A stretch of DNA of 64,000 nt from Hormoscilla sp. GM7CHS1pb. Its GTDB lineage: Bacteria; Cyanobacteriota; Cyanobacteriia; Cyanobacteriales; Desertifilaceae. Location: assembly GCA_014323675.1 (NCBI GenBank), contig JACONN010000002.1, positions 1,583,501-1,647,500 of the forward strand. Reading direction: 5' to 3'. Below the pieces are notes generated by a model. The model was given only the letters and a program-made list of their open reading frames with translations, searched no databases and was not told the DNA's origin. Shown piece by piece: positions 21,511 to 30,462 of this stretch; position 1 is the stretch's first letter, and the number at the start of each line of letters is the position of its first letter. Both the position numbers and the translations under genes were made by a program.

Positions 21511-22545
21511 TTATTTCGCCTTTTTCGCCAGAATCATCATATCTGTGAGCAAGCCTTTTTTCCAATCATCATGTTGATTGATCCTTGACTCAACCCAGGC
21601 AGCAAAATTTCTTAATAATTTTACCGTTCTCTCATCCCAACCAGCTTTAACAAAGTCCCTTGGTTGAATAGGACATTGAATTCCCAGTAACTTCTGTGCC
21701 CTTTCATAATCCTCATAAAACCCGTTTACATGTTCCCCTCGATAAACAAGCCAGTCAATGATTTGGAATGATGGACTCACTTCACTTGACGCCGCCGCGA
21801 ATTCCTCTGCAAAAATTTCCCTCATCGATTCTGCAAAAGGGTTTTGCAGAATTAAGTTAAACAAGTCAAAACTGTAATATCTGATTGGCAATTTTTTCCC
21901 CATTTCTGACTTAAATACATCAGCAAATTCCTTTCTGCTAATTTTTAACAAAGGAGAACCGTCTTCTTTACTCTTTAGGTGTTGCAATGGTTCGCCCTTT
22001 GTTTTTGTTGTGAATATTGCCAAGATTCCTTCTGATTTTAGTAAGGAGTAGAAGGCTGATAGTGCTCCCTGAACCAAATCAAATGTCACGTGGGGAAAAA
22101 CATGACTCGAAATTATTCTGTCGAAGGGAGCATAATCTCGCACCGGTGCCACTTCGGTCATACTATTATTAAACAGATGAAAGTTGCCGAAATGATATTC
22201 TTTTTTGTCAATTTCCTTCATCAGGGTGTCATATTTATCTCCCCTTTGCTCCAGCAGAGCCTCCAATAGAGAATCCTTTTCTACAATTGCCTTAGCTTTT
22301 AAGACTGCATGCTTAAACCGCACCGGGTCGAACTCGGCAGCAACTATTGCATCTGCTTGGGAAAAATAAGGAAAAAGCCTACCTAATCCACAACCACAAT
22401 CGTAAATCGTTTGGCCGCTTTGAAGAACCTTATTCTGTAATTCTTCCAGAATCAACATGCTACCGCCTTCTGTGATCTGGTGAATATACTCCTTCACATA
22501 AGGATGGCCTGGTGTCTCACTTTTGTAACGATATTCTGAAGTCAT
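21511..22545 (-). CDS. SAM-dependent methyltransferase, tandem copy C
   Basis: A 344-residue paralogue of copy D, highly similar throughout. Motif I is TIYDCGCGLGRLFPYFSQAD, followed by IVAAEFDPVRF. The N-terminal 30 residues (MTSEYRYKSETPGHPYVKEY) and a few acidic patches differ most, as if substrate-proximal parts were drifting. Start ATG 22545 follows AAGGAGAAG. Two TTGACA-type promoters lie upstream (22635-22664 and 22751-22780), apparently because the leader region was itself duplicated. A palindrome follows the stop (21471-21492). The function and acceptor are unknown. Confidence 0.75.
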   Translation of the reverse strand: MTSEYRYKSETPGHPYVKEYIHQITEGGSMLILEELQNKVLQSGQTIYDCGCGLGRLFPYFSQADAIVAAEFDPVRFKHAVLKAKAIVEKDSLLEALLEQRGDKYDTLMKEIDKKEYHFGNFHLFNNSMTEVAPVRDYAPFDRIISSHVFPHVTFDLVQGALSAFYSLLKSEGILAIFTTKTKGEPLQHLKSKEDGSPLLKISRKEFADVFKSEMGKKLPIRYYSFDLFNLILQNPFAESMREIFAEEFAAASSEVSPSFQIIDWLVYRGEHVNGFYEDYERAQKLLGIQCPIQPRDFVKAGWDERTVKLLRNFAAWVESRINQHDDWKKGLLTDMMILAKKAK

Positions 22546-22634
22546 TCTTCTCCTTGTCGATCGGATAATTAGGTGGTTGGTGAAAAAACATCGTGACTCT
22601 CTAACTGATCTTTAGCCGAAGAAGGGCTATCTAC

Positions 22635-22664
22635 TATATAGCTAGGCCAAATCATTTGTGTCAA
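22635..22664 (-). promoter_or_regulatory. Proximal promoter of methyltransferase C
   Basis: On the minus strand TTGACA (22659-22664), 18-base spacer, TATATA (22635-22640), about 90 bases before the ATG. The spacer differs from that of the distal promoter. Confidence 0.65.
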
Positions 22665-22750
22665 CAGCCTCGCGGATATATCCGCGCTTAATCCTTACCC
22701 AGTAAGGGTTTGCTCAGTTTCAGCAAGCACAACTCATTTCAGCTTGCTAT

Positions 22751-22780
22751 ATAGTAGTCGAGCTGAAATTGTTTTGTCAA
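22751..22780 (-). promoter_or_regulatory. Distal promoter of methyltransferase C
   Basis: On the minus strand TTGACA (22775-22780), 18-base spacer and TACTAT (22751-22756). It is nearly identical in spacer and flanks to the promoters of copies D and A. Confidence 0.6.
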
Positions 22781-22974
22781 GATAATGCGAAAAATCTCGC
22801 TTATTGCCTCTTTATAGAGCATTTCACCTCTTGAGAGTACCTACTCTCAAGAGCCTCTTTGACCGGTCACCACTGGCCGGCCGCCGTTATTTTCCCATGG
22901 GCTAGCTGCTGGAAGACCCCTCGTCAATTTCGTCAGTAGGCGGCGATCGACCAAGCAGATGTGTTTTCCTGGTA

Positions 22975-23004
22975 GTCCGGTGGGGAAGCGCTTCCCCACC
23001 GGAC
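22975..23004. repeat. 30-bp perfect palindrome after methyltransferase copy B
   Basis: Each half reads GTCCGGTGGGGAAGC; the other half is its exact complement. It begins 15 bases past the stop of copy B. Related palindromes centred on GGAAGCGCTTCC follow copies D (20102-20123), C (21471-21492) and, degraded, A (about 24306-24330). The stem of the C copy has T/A changes on both arms (one position G-T). Position suggests transcript-end hairpins, but no U-run follows. Confidence 0.7.
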
Positions 23005-23018
23005 CTCAGTCAATGATA

Positions 23019-24048
23019 TTATTTCGCTTTTTTCGCCAGAATCATCATATCTGTGAGCAAGCCTTTTTTCCAATCATCATGTTGATTGATCCTTGACTCA
23101 ACCCAGGCAGCAAAACTCCTTAATAATTTTACCGTTCTCTCATCCCAACCAGCTTTAACAAAGTCTCTTGGTTGAATAGGACATTGAATTCCCAGTAACT
23201 TCTGTGCCCTTTCATAATCCTCATAAAACCCGTTTACATGTTCCCCTCGATAAACAAGCCAGTCAATGATTTGGAATGATGGACTCACTTCAGTTGACGC
23301 CGCCGCGAATTCCTCTGCAAAAATTTCCCTCATCGATTCTGGGGTTTTGCAGAATTTGAGTCAACAATTCAAAACTGTAATATCTGATTGGCACAATTTT
23401 TCCCATTTGCGACTTAAATACGTCAGCAAATTCTTTTCTGCCAATTTTTAACAAAGGAGAATTGTCTTGCTTACTCTTTAGGTGTTCCAATTGTTCACCC
23501 TTTGTTTTTGTTGTGAATATTGCCAAGATTCCTTCTGATTTCAGCAAGGAGTAGAAAGCTGATAGTGCTCCCTGAACCAAATCAAATGTCACGTGAGGAA
23601 AAACCTGACCCGAAATTATTGCGTCGAAGGGAGCATACTTTCGCACTGGTTCCACCTCTGTCATACTATTATTGAACAGATGAAAGTTGCCGAAATGATA
23701 TTCTTTTTTGTCAATTTCATCTAGCCGGGTCTGGTATTTATCTCCCCTTTTGTTCAGCAGAGCCTCCAATTGAGAATCCTTTTCTACAATCGCCTTGGCT
23801 TTTAATACTGCATGCTTAAACCGCTGCGGGTCTAACTCCGCAGCAACAATTGCATCTGCTTGGGAAAGAAGGGGAAAAAGCCTACCTAATCCACAACCAC
23901 AATCGTAAATCGTTTGGCCGCTTTGAAGAACCTTTTTCTGTAATTCTTCCTGAATAAAACTGGTACCGCCTACTGTAATTTGGTGAATATACTCCTCCAC
24001 ATAAGTCTGGCCTTGTATAATACCTTTGTAACGATATTCTGAAGTCAT
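23019..24048 (-). pseudogene. SAM-dependent methyltransferase, tandem copy B, broken
   Basis: Paralogue of copies A, C and D with the same motif I (TIYDCGCGLGRLFPLLSQAD). The frame from ATG 24048 runs to codon ~245 and then leaves the family sequence (QNPRIDEGNFCRGI), while the correct C-terminus continues in another frame from 23333 to 23019. Compared with copy C, five bases (CAAAA) are missing near 23338, where C reads TCTGCAAAAGGGTT and B reads TCTGGGGTT. This is a real deletion and not a simple homopolymer slip. The promoter of this copy also carries an inserted element immediately after its -10 box. Confidence 0.8.
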
Positions 24049-24144
24049 TTTTCTCCTTGTCGATCGGATAATTAGGTGGTTGCTGGAAAATCATCGAGAC
24101 TCTCTAACTGGTCTTTAGGCGAAGAAGGGCTATCTACTATATAG

Positions 24145-24268
24145 TTTGGTCTCCTGGGTTTTGGGTGATAAGTAAATCTTATCACCACGCTAAATTAAGG
24201 GTTTCAGCCTTTTGTTCTCGGTAAAATGTATTGTGGTATACATTTTACCCCATAAACCCAGGAGAGCC
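24145..24268. mobile_element. Non-coding inverted-repeat element in methyltransferase B leader, 124 bp
   Basis: The ends GGTCTCCTGGGTTT and AAACCCAGGAGAGCC are inverted repeats. The flanks carry ATATAG on both sides (24139-24144, 24269-24274). The homologous leader of copy C (about 22625-22660) has the same sequence without the insert, which defines the ends. Internally there are two further hairpins (GATAAG/CTTATC and GTAAAATGTAT/ATACATTTTAC). A related unit lies at 12831. Confidence 0.75.
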
Positions 24269-24297
24269 ATATAGCTAGCTCAAATCATTTGTGTCAA
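24268..24297 (-). promoter_or_regulatory. Promoter of methyltransferase B, disrupted just downstream
   Basis: On the minus strand TTGACA (24292-24297), 18-base spacer, TATATG (24268-24273). The inverted-repeat element sits directly after the -10 box, so transcripts would begin inside it. Confidence 0.55.
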
Positions 24298-24348
24298 CTC
24301 TGGTAGTCCGGTGGGGAAGCGCTTCGGGACCTGACCTAAGTCAACTCC

Positions 24349-25386
24349 CTAGAGGGACGCTTTTTTCGCCAGAATCATCATATCTGTAAGCAAAGCTTCT
24401 TTCCAATCATCTTGTTGATTGATCCTTGACTCAACCCAAGCAGCAAAACTCCTGATTAATTTTGCCGTTCTCTCATCCCAACCGGCTGTGGCCAAGTCCC
24501 TTGGTTGAATCGGACACTGAATCCCCAGTAACTTCTGAGCCCTTTCATAATCGTCATAAAATCCGTTTATCTGTTCCCCTCGATAAACAACCCAGTCAAT
24601 GATTTGGAATGATGGACTCACTTCAGTTGACGCCGCCGCGAATTCCTCTGCAAAAATTTCCCTCATCGATTCTGCAAAAGTGTTTTGCAGAATTTGATTA
24701 AACAATTCAAAACTGTAATATCTGATTGGCAATACTTCTCCCACTTCCGACTTAAATACGTCGGCAAATTCCTTTCTGCCAATTTTTAACAAAGGAGAAC
24801 CATCTCTCTTACTCTTTAGGTGTTCCAATGGTTCGCCCTTTGTTTTTGTTGTGAATATTGCCAAAATTCCTTCTGATTTCAGCAAAGAGTAGAACGCTGA
24901 TAGTGCTCCCTGAACCAAATCAAATGTCACGTGAGGAAAAACCTGACCCGAAATTATTGTGTCGAAGGGACCATATTCCCGTACCGGTTCCACCTCTGTC
25001 ATACTATTATTGAACAGATGGAAGTTGCCGAAATGATATTCTTTTTTGTCAATTTCATCTAGCAGGGTGTCGTATTTATTTTCCTTTTCGTCCAGCCAAG
25101 CCTCCAATTGAGAATCTTTTTCTACAATCGCCTTGGCTTTTAAGACTGAATGCTTAAAGTGATGCGGGTCTAACTCCGCAGCAACAATTACATCTGCTTG
25201 GGAAAGATGAGGAAAAAGCCTACCGAATCCACAACCACAATCATAAATCTTTTTGCTGCTTTGAAGAACCTTATTCTGGAATAATTCCAGAATAAAAATG
25301 CTACCGCCTTCTGTTGTTTGATGAATATACTCATCTATTTTAGGTTTGCTTGGCTTGAGAGTGGCGTAACGATATTCTGAAGTCAT
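24349..25386 (-). CDS. SAM-dependent methyltransferase, tandem copy A
   Basis: About 345 residues, the most divergent at its N-terminus of the four paralogues (MTSEYRYATLKPSKPKIDEY, SSKKIYDCGCGFGRLFPHLS). It ends ILAKKASL like copy D, while B and C end ILAKKAK. I take ATG 25384-25386 (MTSEYRY, as in B and C) over the upstream ATG at 25425. The promoter TTGACA-18-TACTAT lies about 260 bases upstream, farther than in the other copies. It is the first gene of the array in transcription order. The vault protein gene lies upstream on the same strand, about 860 bases away. The acceptor is unknown. Confidence 0.75.
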   Translation of the reverse strand: MTSEYRYATLKPSKPKIDEYIHQTTEGGSIFILELFQNKVLQSSKKIYDCGCGFGRLFPHLSQADVIVAAELDPHHFKHSVLKAKAIVEKDSQLEAWLDEKENKYDTLLDEIDKKEYHFGNFHLFNNSMTEVEPVREYGPFDTIISGQVFPHVTFDLVQGALSAFYSLLKSEGILAIFTTKTKGEPLEHLKSKRDGSPLLKIGRKEFADVFKSEVGEVLPIRYYSFELFNQILQNTFAESMREIFAEEFAAASTEVSPSFQIIDWVVYRGEQINGFYDDYERAQKLLGIQCPIQPRDLATAGWDERTAKLIRSFAAWVESRINQQDDWKEALLTDMMILAKKASL

Positions 25387-25425
25387 TTTTCTTCTTGTCG
25401 ATCGTCTCGGAAGTGGGCTTTTCAT

Positions 25426-26247
25426 CGCTGGCCCTTAGCTGTTGGGAGATCTGGTTTGGCCCAAATTATTACCCGGCAAGGGGTTGGGAGGGCTACCAAC
25501 GTAACGCGGAACAAATTCGCTCCAGCGATTGGCAGTAAACCGCTGTGGGCTGGAAGCCTTGTAACGTGGGCTGTCCCGGCTTAAGTTGGTAGCCGTTGGG
25601 AGGTGCTTCCCCCATAATTTGACACCTATGATTTAGGCTCGCGATCTATAGTAGCCTCTCGGAAATGGTTTTGTCAAGATGTAGCGCCAAATTCGTTTGA
25701 CTCTGGGGGTTGGCACTACTCTGCTTGACTGTATGTACCCTCGGGAGCATCTTCGACCGGTCCTACTTGGGCCGTCGTTAAGTAGTTCGTAGTTCGTAGG
25801 CAAGTAGTTCGTAGTTTGTTGAAGTTGGAATGTCAACATAGCAGAACCTCTTTCTGTGATAATCAATCAGTTATTTTTGCCAAAAATTACATGTATTTTA
25901 CATTCAGCAGTTTACCAATGCACACCTACTTATTTCGCCGCTAGCTTCCAGAAGACTGATCGCCAATTTGCCAATTACACTGGCGGCGATCGACGTCAAG
26001 CGCAAAAGGTAATATCTGTCAAGAGCAGTAACGACGGTTTGCGGGTTACAGTATGGGGGCACGGCATGATTGAGGATTAAATATGGTCGCGCCGTGCCAG
26101 ACTACAGGCGCTCGCCTCCCAATACCCGATCGCCTCAATACCCGATCGCCGCAATAATCGTCGCGCCGTGCCCTTACCACATGCGATCGCCCTAACTGCA
26201 AGCACTTTAGTGCTTACTACGAACGGTACTTATTACGAATGAAAACC
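25426..26247. other. Intergenic region between vault protein and methyltransferase array
   Basis: About 820 bases without a recognisable gene. It contains the copy A promoter, repeats of GTAGTTCGTAG near 25780-25820, and GCACTTTAGTGCTTACTACGA, a motif that recurs with changes at 29090 and 33100. HIP1 sites are frequent. Open frames here are short and look like nothing. Confidence 0.5.
25648..25677 (-). promoter_or_regulatory. Promoter of methyltransferase A
   Basis: On the minus strand TTGACA (25672-25677), 18-base spacer and TACTAT (25648-25653), with AAAACCATTTC after the -35 box as in copies C and D. Confidence 0.6.
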
Positions 26248-28928
26248 TCAATCTTGACTTTGGGATTTGTCCTGGCCTGGGGTCATGGGACCGATGAGAC
26301 CGTTGGCCGCCCCAAACAGATTGATCGGACTTTTACCGTCGGTAATCAACACGCTTTGGATGCCCAGTCCTTCCAAAAGCCGCGCCTGCATTTCTGGACC
26401 AGCTTGCGCGATCGCCCGCAGGGTATCCGGGCCAATGGCCGCTACTTTCTGGGCGAATTCGGTACTGGTAATTTCCGCCATGCGCTGGGCTTTTGCTATT
26501 TCCAGATTGTTCAGGGTTTCTTGATGGGCTAACTCTGCCTGCTGGCGAGCCCTGATTTGCTCTAATTCTGTTTGGGCACGTATCCGAGCGGCCTCCACTT
26601 CTTGCTGGGCCATGGTCACCTCTAATTGCCCTTGTATCTGTGCCGCTTCTGCTTTCGCCCTCGCTTCCGCGATCGCCTGACCCGTAGATTCGATCGCTGC
26701 ATTTTCCGCCTGCAATTCCAGCAAATTTTTCCGTTCGACTTCGGCGGCACTTTTATCGACGATCTGCTGCCGTTCCAGTCGGGCCTTCGCTTCTTGTTCC
26801 AGCCGTTCGGCATCGTGCCTGGCGGCGGCCTCTTGAGCATCCGTAGTAATTTGAATGGCAATTTGCACCGATTTTTGCAGACTCCTCAAGGTTTCTTCAT
26901 CCACTGGTTCCACGGACTGGATATCCACATTAGTGATCGCCAGGTTATTGGTTCTAAAGCGCAGTTCCTCTCCCACATGACCTTCGGAGTCCAGTCCAAA
27001 TACGGCTTCCCGGATTATCCGCGCCGAATTGCGATGAAATTCGTCAAACTTTTTCCCCGCTACAGCCCCCCGCACCCGGGATGCGATCGCCTTACAAGCG
27101 GTATCCACAAAATCTGGCACCTGAAACAATTTAATTGCCGCTTCTTCATCATTGCGATCCACGTCAAAATACCAATTATAGGACAACCGGAGCTGCAAGC
27201 GGGCGTGATCTGATGTTTCGACGGTGAAAATATCCGTCATAAAATCAGGACCTAATAATAAAGCCAGGGACTTAATTACATGGGGTTGTTTCGGCTTGCC
27301 ACCGGACAAGCTCAACACCGTAAATTGTTCGTCCGGCCCCAGCATTACCAAATCCGGCCCAAAGACAGTCCGAGCGGTTCTTTCCTTATAATCGTGGATC
27401 TGCACTGCTGCATTTTGAGGCACGTGAAAAACCACCGCTTTAGTTTTGTCCCGTTCTGAGTCTGAGAGTGAATCTATGATTGCCTGAAGTTCATCTTGTT
27501 CGTCTTCCCGATCGCCTCCTTTGACAAAATGATACCGACCCCGGTCGGAAAGGGGGTCAATTTTTTTGGTCAGCAGTTCCTCGACAATTGGCGACAATTC
27601 TTTTTCCCAAAGTTCTTCATAGGGGGTGAGCATATATGCTTGGGGACCGCTGACCAGCTTCAGTTCGCCAGTCTGAATGTCCCGCACGTAAATGCCTTCA
27701 TTCTTATCCAGGGGAATAGCTTTTCGTTTCTCGACCACTTCCACTTCCACCCGGGGAATATAATCGCGAGGTCCAAAGATCGTCCACAAATCCCCGGTTG
27801 ATGGCGAATTTGGTTCGCGTCTTCCCCCTCGGTAAAGGCTTCTTTGGCCCGCAACAATAGGGCTTCTTTCTCCCCGAGTATATAGACTCTTTCGATGCCT
27901 GACTCCAGGGATTCTCCCGGATGCAAGAAAAATGACGTTCTCCCCTGGCGCACTTCTCGCAGTCCCAGTTGCGGTTTCCCCGACTCGTCGATCGGATCGT
28001 TGACTATGCACCATTCCCGATCGCTCAGGGTGGTAATTTCTACTTCCCCCACCACTTCTTCATAAACGTCGGGAATATGAATTTCCGCATCCTCGAAGGT
28101 AACCAACCATTCATCTCCGGCTTTGCGCTGGCGACCCGCAGTATCTACAAAGGTGCGTTTGGCCCGCAGGTGCAATGCTTTTCGTTCTGTCAAAACGTAA
28201 GCATCAATAATCCCCACGATTTCTTCATCAACTCCGGGTAAATATGCCCCTTCTTCTCGCACCAACCACTCTTCCCCCGATCGCCGCTGGTTTCCACGGG
28301 CATCGGTGCAATTTCGCCTGGCAATCAAGCCTTGCGCTTGATTGGGCTTAATCGTGGTCGCCGTAATGGTTTCCAGCACCTCCACTTCCACCCGGGGAAT
28401 ATAGGTTCTCGGCCCTGCAAACAGCCACTCGTCCCCCGCCAAACGGTTAATAGTTTGGGTCTGGGTTTCTCCAGAAACCATTACGGTTATAGTCTCGACG
28501 AAATCTCGAATCGCTTTCAAGCGCAGGGCTTCATTGGGATCGACTACTTCCAGTTCGCTGACATCTTCCCATATAATTTCCCCGGGATAAAAGGGAAAGG
28601 GATCTTGAGTTAAGCGAATTTCCCGATCGCCGTACCGGAGTTTTATCTGTCCGTACTCGTCGGCGATCGGTTGGCCCGTTTCATCTCGCATAACTGGATT
28701 GGCCATCATGCAGTAATGCTGAGGCGGTACTACAATCGCCGGGGATGGTTTTAATACCAGCCGTTCGTGATCCTGAAGGGTAATCTTCTGGGGTCCCACC
28801 TCCAGCCTGGTTACCCCAGTATTATTATCGAGAATGTGAATAAATTGCTGGGGCTTCAGACGGATCACCCCACTGGGACTTTCCGGCAATTCCGTTTGAT
28901 TTTCTTTCATGCGCTCTGATTTGTTCAT
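26248..28928 (-). CDS. Major vault protein homologue (one frameshift)
   Basis: Homologue of eukaryotic major vault protein (MVP), the single protein that builds the barrel-shaped vault ribonucleoprotein shell. With one base restored at the C4 run 27792-27795 ([20 protein letters not shown]), the frame is 893 residues, the same length class as animal MVP. Repeats 1-9 are recognisable: [88 protein letters not shown]. The shoulder (SPFH/band-7-like) contains [20 protein letters not shown] and [21 protein letters not shown] long Ala/Glu cap helix follows ([20 protein letters not shown]) and then the cap ring ([14 protein letters not shown]). These segments match human MVP very closely. No TEP1- or VPARP-like partner is visible nearby. 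Start ATG 28928 or 28910; neither has a strong ribosome site. Confidence 0.95.
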
Positions 28929-29171
28929 GGATTTTTTTTGCTTTGATGGATTTTTTACCCCTACTCTATTCTAACATGGTCTCTGGCGTCTCTGGCAGGG
29001 AACGCCAGCGGGAGGCAGATCCTCCTATCTGGTATAGTAGCAATAACCGCGCCCCCCGACCACATGCTCGCGCCCAATACCCGATCGCTGCAAGCACGAA
29101 GCGTGCTTACTACAAACATGTCCTACAGGAATATATCATGTATAATGGATAATTATAATCTGTGACAAATC

Positions 29172-29627
29172 ATGAAAAACGCACTTGACATTGCTGGTTA
29201 CTTTCTGCGCCGCGTAGACAGAGAGGCGGGGGATCCCATTTCTCCCCTCAAGCTGCAAAAGTTGGTATATTACGCTCAAGCATGGAGTTTAGTATTGATA
29301 AATAAACCCCTTTTTGTGCAAGATATTGAAGCCTGGGTTTCTGGTCCAGTTGTGCGGGATGTCTGGGATGAATATCTGGCTTATAAATATAGAGATATTC
29401 CCGCGCCAGCAGATCTAGATATCGAGTTAGCATCTGATGAAATAGAGGTGCTAGAAAAAGTCTGGAATGCTTATGGAGAATTAAGTGCTAAACGCCTTCA
29501 GGATCTGACAAAATCAGAAACTCCTTGGCTCAACGCTCGTCAAGGCTTGGAACCGGCGCAAAAATCAACTAATGTCATATCTCATGACGACATGAAGTCA
29601 TACTATGCGGAGTTTGTGGAAGCTTAG
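29172..29627 (+). CDS. DUF4065 (Panacea domain) protein
   Basis: 151 residues of the DUF4065 family, which includes the proteolytic adaptor SocA and the antitoxins now called Panacea. Signature segments are SPLKLQKLVYYAQAWSLVL, EAWVSGPVVRDVWDEYLAYK and the C-terminal TPWLNAR. Members act either as antitoxins beside varied toxins or as adaptors. No intact toxin is next to it: the frame that starts directly after its stop (29628, GTG) has about 35 credible codons before it runs antisense into Uma2, so a partner may have been lost. A 35-base piece of this gene is also present in the remnant at 12.0 kb. Confidence 0.85.
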   Translation: MKNALDIAGYFLRRVDREAGDPISPLKLQKLVYYAQAWSLVLINKPLFVQDIEAWVSGPVVRDVWDEYLAYKYRDIPAPADLDIELASDEIEVLEKVWNAYGELSAKRLQDLTKSETPWLNARQGLEPAQKSTNVISHDDMKSYYAEFVEA

Positions 29628-29729
29628 GTGAGCAAAAAGCAGAAGATAAAAAAGCCTTCTCAGCAGAAAACCGTCAGGCATATTTCTGAGAAGGCGATCG
29701 CCAAATTAAGCCAAATTAACTGCTTGACA

Positions 29730-30290
29730 TTACCCCAACAGTTCGTCTACAGTAAATACTACATCCGGAAAAGCTTGTATTGTCACAGTTTCCTCCTCTT
29801 GGAACTGCCGTACATTTTGATAACCGTTTTCAGCAGGTTCTCGATATACTTCCAGACATCCATCGTTGATATTTACCAACCAGACTTCCCTGATGTTATC
29901 TTCTGCATAGAGAGGAACTTTTACCTCTCGATCGTAATTAACAGTGCTGTCAGCTACTTCCACCAACAAGAAGATATCCTCTGACTGAGGATGTCCCGTT
30001 GCGTAAAAATCAGCACGCCGTCGCAGTAAAGATATATCTGGTTGCGGTTCGGAATTGTCATCCAATTCCACAGGATCTTGAACTCCAATAGTTATCCTTC
30101 CTGCTAAACGCGACATGAATAATTCGTTCAGACGCTTCACACAAGCGGTATGACGGGGACCCATAGGGGACATTTGGATAATTTCTCCTCGGATTAGTTC
30201 TACTCGATCGCTCTCTGTTAAGACACCATCTGCCATCATTTTGTGGTAGTCTTTTACTGTAAACATCCGTCTGAGTAACTCTACAGGCAT
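29730..30290 (-). CDS. Uma2-family (DUF820) PD-(D/E)xK nuclease-like protein
   Basis: 186 residues with the fold typical of the very abundant cyanobacterial Uma2/DUF820 family: FTVKDYHKMMADGVLTESDR, VELIRGEIIQMSPMGPRH, the acidic PQPDISLLR motif and the ILLVEVADSTVNYDREVKVP strand, where E and K belong to the PD-(D/E)xK site. The biological role is unsettled; many copies exist per genome and may be transposon-related or restriction-like. ATG 30290 follows GGAGGTAATC. It is a single gene, convergent with the DUF4065 gene. Confidence 0.85.
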   Translation of the reverse strand: MPVELLRRMFTVKDYHKMMADGVLTESDRVELIRGEIIQMSPMGPRHTACVKRLNELFMSRLAGRITIGVQDPVELDDNSEPQPDISLLRRRADFYATGHPQSEDIFLLVEVADSTVNYDREVKVPLYAEDNIREVWLVNINDGCLEVYREPAENGYQNVRQFQEEETVTIQAFPDVVFTVDELLG

Positions 30291-30462
30291 GATTACCTCC
30301 TACCAAACTTACTCCCATAGTCTAGCATTTAAAATCGGAAGTTGTCAACCCTTTTGGCGATTAATTTGCGATCCACTTACTGAAGAAAATATAAAAAATG
30401 TTGCCGGAGGGTAAAAAATAGGATATAAATAGTTAGAATGAGATAAGACCAGAGGTAAACAG

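Noticed and set aside
29628..29984. GTG-started frame directly after the DUF4065 stop
   Set aside because: Only the first 35 codons lie outside the antisense of the Uma2 gene, and the rest is its mirror; at most a truncated partner gene.
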